Part shown: positions 62,726 to 64,000 of the stretch, one piece after another
Layout: each line of letters opens with the position of its first letter
Position numbering within the stretch: the stretch's first letter is position 1
From: Labedella endophytica
GTDB taxonomy: Bacteria > Actinomycetota > Actinomycetes > Actinomycetales > Microbacteriaceae
Assembly (NCBI RefSeq): GCF_003990045.1
Contig: NZ_RZGZ01000004.1
Location: forward strand, 1-64,000
Reading direction: 5' to 3'
DNA length: 64,000 nucleotides
Translations under genes and position numbers: made by a program
The notes under the pieces: model-generated
The model's input: the letters and a program-made list of their open reading frames with translations, nothing else
Told to the model about the DNA's origin: nothing
Database searches by the model: none

Positions 62726-63841
62726 TCAGAGTCCGACGTCGCCTGCGGTGAGGAAGCCCGAGTCGATGAGCTTCGTCTGGACGTCGTCCTTCACGACGAC
62801 CTCCGGCTGCAGGAGGTACGACGGCACGACCTTCTCGCCGTTGTCGTAGGTCTCCTCGTCGTTCACCTCGGGCTCGTCGCCGGCCTTGAGGGACTCGATC
62901 ATGGTGAAGACCTGCTCGCCGAGCTTGCGGGTGTCCTTCCACACGGTCATGGACTGCTTGTCCGCGAGGATGTTGATGACACTGGCCTTGTCGGCGTCCT
63001 GTCCGGTGAGGATCGGCCAGTCGCTGCCGGGCGTGTATCCGTTGGACACGAGCGCCTCGGAGATGCCCTGGGCGAGGCTGTCGTTCGGGGACAGGACGAC
63101 GTCGACCTTGTCGTCGGTGTAGAACGAGGCGAGACGGTTCTCCATCTCGTCCTGAGCTCCGGCGCTCTCCCAGCCCTGGATGCCGACGGACGCCCAGTCG
63201 TCGTTGGAGGTGGGCTCGTTGCCCGACTTCACGACGAGCTTGCCCTCGTCGATGTACGGCTTCAGCACGTCCCACGCACCCGAGAAGAAGAACTTCGCGT
63301 TGTTGTCGTCCGGGCTGCCGGCGAAGGGCTCGAGGTTGAACGGGCCCTCCTGGTTGTCGAGGTCGAGCTGCTCGACGATGTACTGGCCCTGGAGCTGTCC
63401 GACGAGGTAGTTGTCGAACGTGGCGTAGTAGTCGACGTTCGGGGTGCCGTTGATGAGGCGGTCGTAGGCGATGACCGTGATGCCCTCGTCGGCCGCGTCC
63501 TGGAGGACGGGCGAGAGGACGGATCCGTCGATCGCGGCGATGACGAGGACGTCGGCGCCGGATGCGATCTGGTTCTGGATCTGGCTGATCTGGGTGTCGG
63601 TGTCGTTCTCCGCGTACTGGAGATCGGTGGTGTAGCCGGCGTCGTCGAGGTTGGCCTTCAACTGCTCGCCGTCGTTGATCCAGCGCTCGAGTTCACGCGT
63701 GGGCATCGAGATGCCGACGCTCTCGATGTCGCCTCCTGCGGCCTCGCCTGCGGGGGTGTCGGCCGGGGCGTCGCATGCGGCGAGCCCCATGATGAGTCCT
63801 CCGGCCAGGGTCAGGCCGAGCAACTTCTTCGTTACGGACAT
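62726..63841 (-). CDS. chvE: Multiple sugar-binding lipoprotein ChvE
   Basis: A 371-residue lipoprotein. The signal peptide MSVTKKLLGLTLAGGLIMGL ends in AAC with Cys23. The mature protein has the periplasmic-binding type 1 fold: VGISMPTRELERWINDGEQL, TDTQISQIQNQIASGADVLV, VIAAIDGSVLSPVLQDAADE, VIAYDRLINGTPNVDYYATF, VDVVLSPNDSLAQGISEAL and PILTGQDADKASVINI. These match ChvE, which binds several aldoses including xylose, glucose, galactose and arabinose. GAGAGG precedes the ATG. It heads the chvE-mmsA-mmsB-ROK operon. Confidence 0.95.
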   Translation of the reverse strand: MSVTKKLLGLTLAGGLIMGLAACDAPADTPAGEAAGGDIESVGISMPTRELERWINDGEQLKANLDDAGYTTDLQYAENDTDTQISQIQNQIASGADVLVIAAIDGSVLSPVLQDAADEGITVIAYDRLINGTPNVDYYATFDNYLVGQLQGQYIVEQLDLDNQEGPFNLEPFAGSPDDNNAKFFFSGAWDVLKPYIDEGKLVVKSGNEPTSNDDWASVGIQGWESAGAQDEMENRLASFYTDDKVDVVLSPNDSLAQGISEALVSNGYTPGSDWPILTGQDADKASVINILADKQSMTVWKDTRKLGEQVFTMIESLKAGDEPEVNDEETYDNGEKVVPSYLLQPEVVVKDDVQTKLIDSGFLTAGDVGL

Positions 63842-64000
63842 CGGTGCATTTCCTCTCTGAAATGTGATCGGGCAACGACGCGATGGCTCAGGGTGCGCAT
63901 CCTGCGTAAGTTGCTTGCGTCAACATATACACCCATTCCGCCGCCTGTGTGAACGTTTCGTTTCGGATCGATACCGGGGCGTGATCTGGGATCGGGCCGA
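63842..64000 (-). promoter_or_regulatory. Upstream region of chvE
   Basis: On the minus strand TTGACG (63922-63917) lies within GTTGACGCAAGCAAC (63924-63910), which has GTTG/CAAC ends. A CCGAAACGAAACGTTC element lies further upstream near 63965-63950. These are candidate promoter and regulator sites. No coding region is seen to the window edge. Confidence 0.4.

Noticed and set aside
62726-63841. chvE as a ribose- or xylose-only binding protein
   Set aside because: The neighbouring ATPase and the long permease loop match the multiple-monosaccharide (MmsAB/GguAB) group, so a single-sugar assignment is not justified.

Overview
The window is high-GC DNA, almost wholly coding, from an actinobacterium. 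The best fit is Microbacteriaceae. Reasons: a DUF222-type gene at the left edge, a DUF7882-type small protein, NucS instead of a visible MutS/MutL pair, a mycothiol-type gene pair, a class E sortase, and the actinobacterial block fhaA-fhaB-pstP-rodA-pbpA-pknA-pknB with trpG, crgA, a rhomboid protease and ppiA close by. That block usually lies near the chromosome origin. ACC deaminase, an alpha-xylosidase cluster and monosaccharide transport suggest life on plants. The genus cannot be fixed from the sequence alone.

Layout. 1-5.6 kb: DUF222 fragment, MarR regulator, small DUF7882-type protein, aldo/keto reductase, TupA-like ATP-grasp protein, DUF3515 lipoprotein and an AlaX-like tRNA editing protein. 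5.7-8.6 kb: a cell-surface locus with a Val/Thr-rich secreted protein and a six-domain chaplin-like protein ending in an LAVTG sortase signal. 8.8-13 kb: NAD(P)-binding epimerase, serine beta-lactamase-fold protein and M13 metallopeptidase. 13.2-20.7 kb: MATE transporter and four glycosyltransferases. 20.7-30.3 kb: DNA polymerase I-like protein, small hydrolase, LacI/MFS pair, nucS, HAD phosphatase, a cysteine-less DsbA-fold membrane protein, Pr6Pr-like membrane protein, GntR regulator and a 62-residue anchor-only protein. 30.4-33.9 kb: XRE-cupin regulator divergent from azlCD, an HxlR remnant, acdS and tRNA-Leu(CAG). 34.2-43.2 kb: the Ser/Thr kinase, phosphatase and peptidoglycan operon. 43.3-49.9 kb: trpG, a 52-residue membrane protein, srtE, crgA, a mycothiol-type glycosyltransferase/deacetylase pair, rhomboid protease, ppiA and small proteins. 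50.2-51.0 kb: Nudix hydrolase and rhodanese. 51.1-63.8 kb: two sugar loci on the minus strand, one for xylosides (LacI, ABC importer, GH31 alpha-xylosidase) and one for monosaccharides (chvE-mmsA-mmsB with a ROK regulator).

How the parts fit. The class E sortase (44.1 kb) is the expected anchoring enzyme for the chaplin-like protein (7.1 kb) and perhaps for the tiny LAQSG protein (30.1 kb). The two sugar loci together can release and import xylose-type sugars. Their operators, promoters and post-binding-protein stem-loops are visible.

Non-coding signals are rich. A nested palindromic repeat of about 69 bp has four copies plus one deleted copy. A second dyad family built on TGCGGACTTTCG has been absorbed into the azlC reading frame. 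Several single long intergenic dyads are also present. At least six genes carry a -10-like hexamer exactly 6 bases before the start codon, which suggests leaderless transcripts. Two genes appear to start at CTG and ATA.
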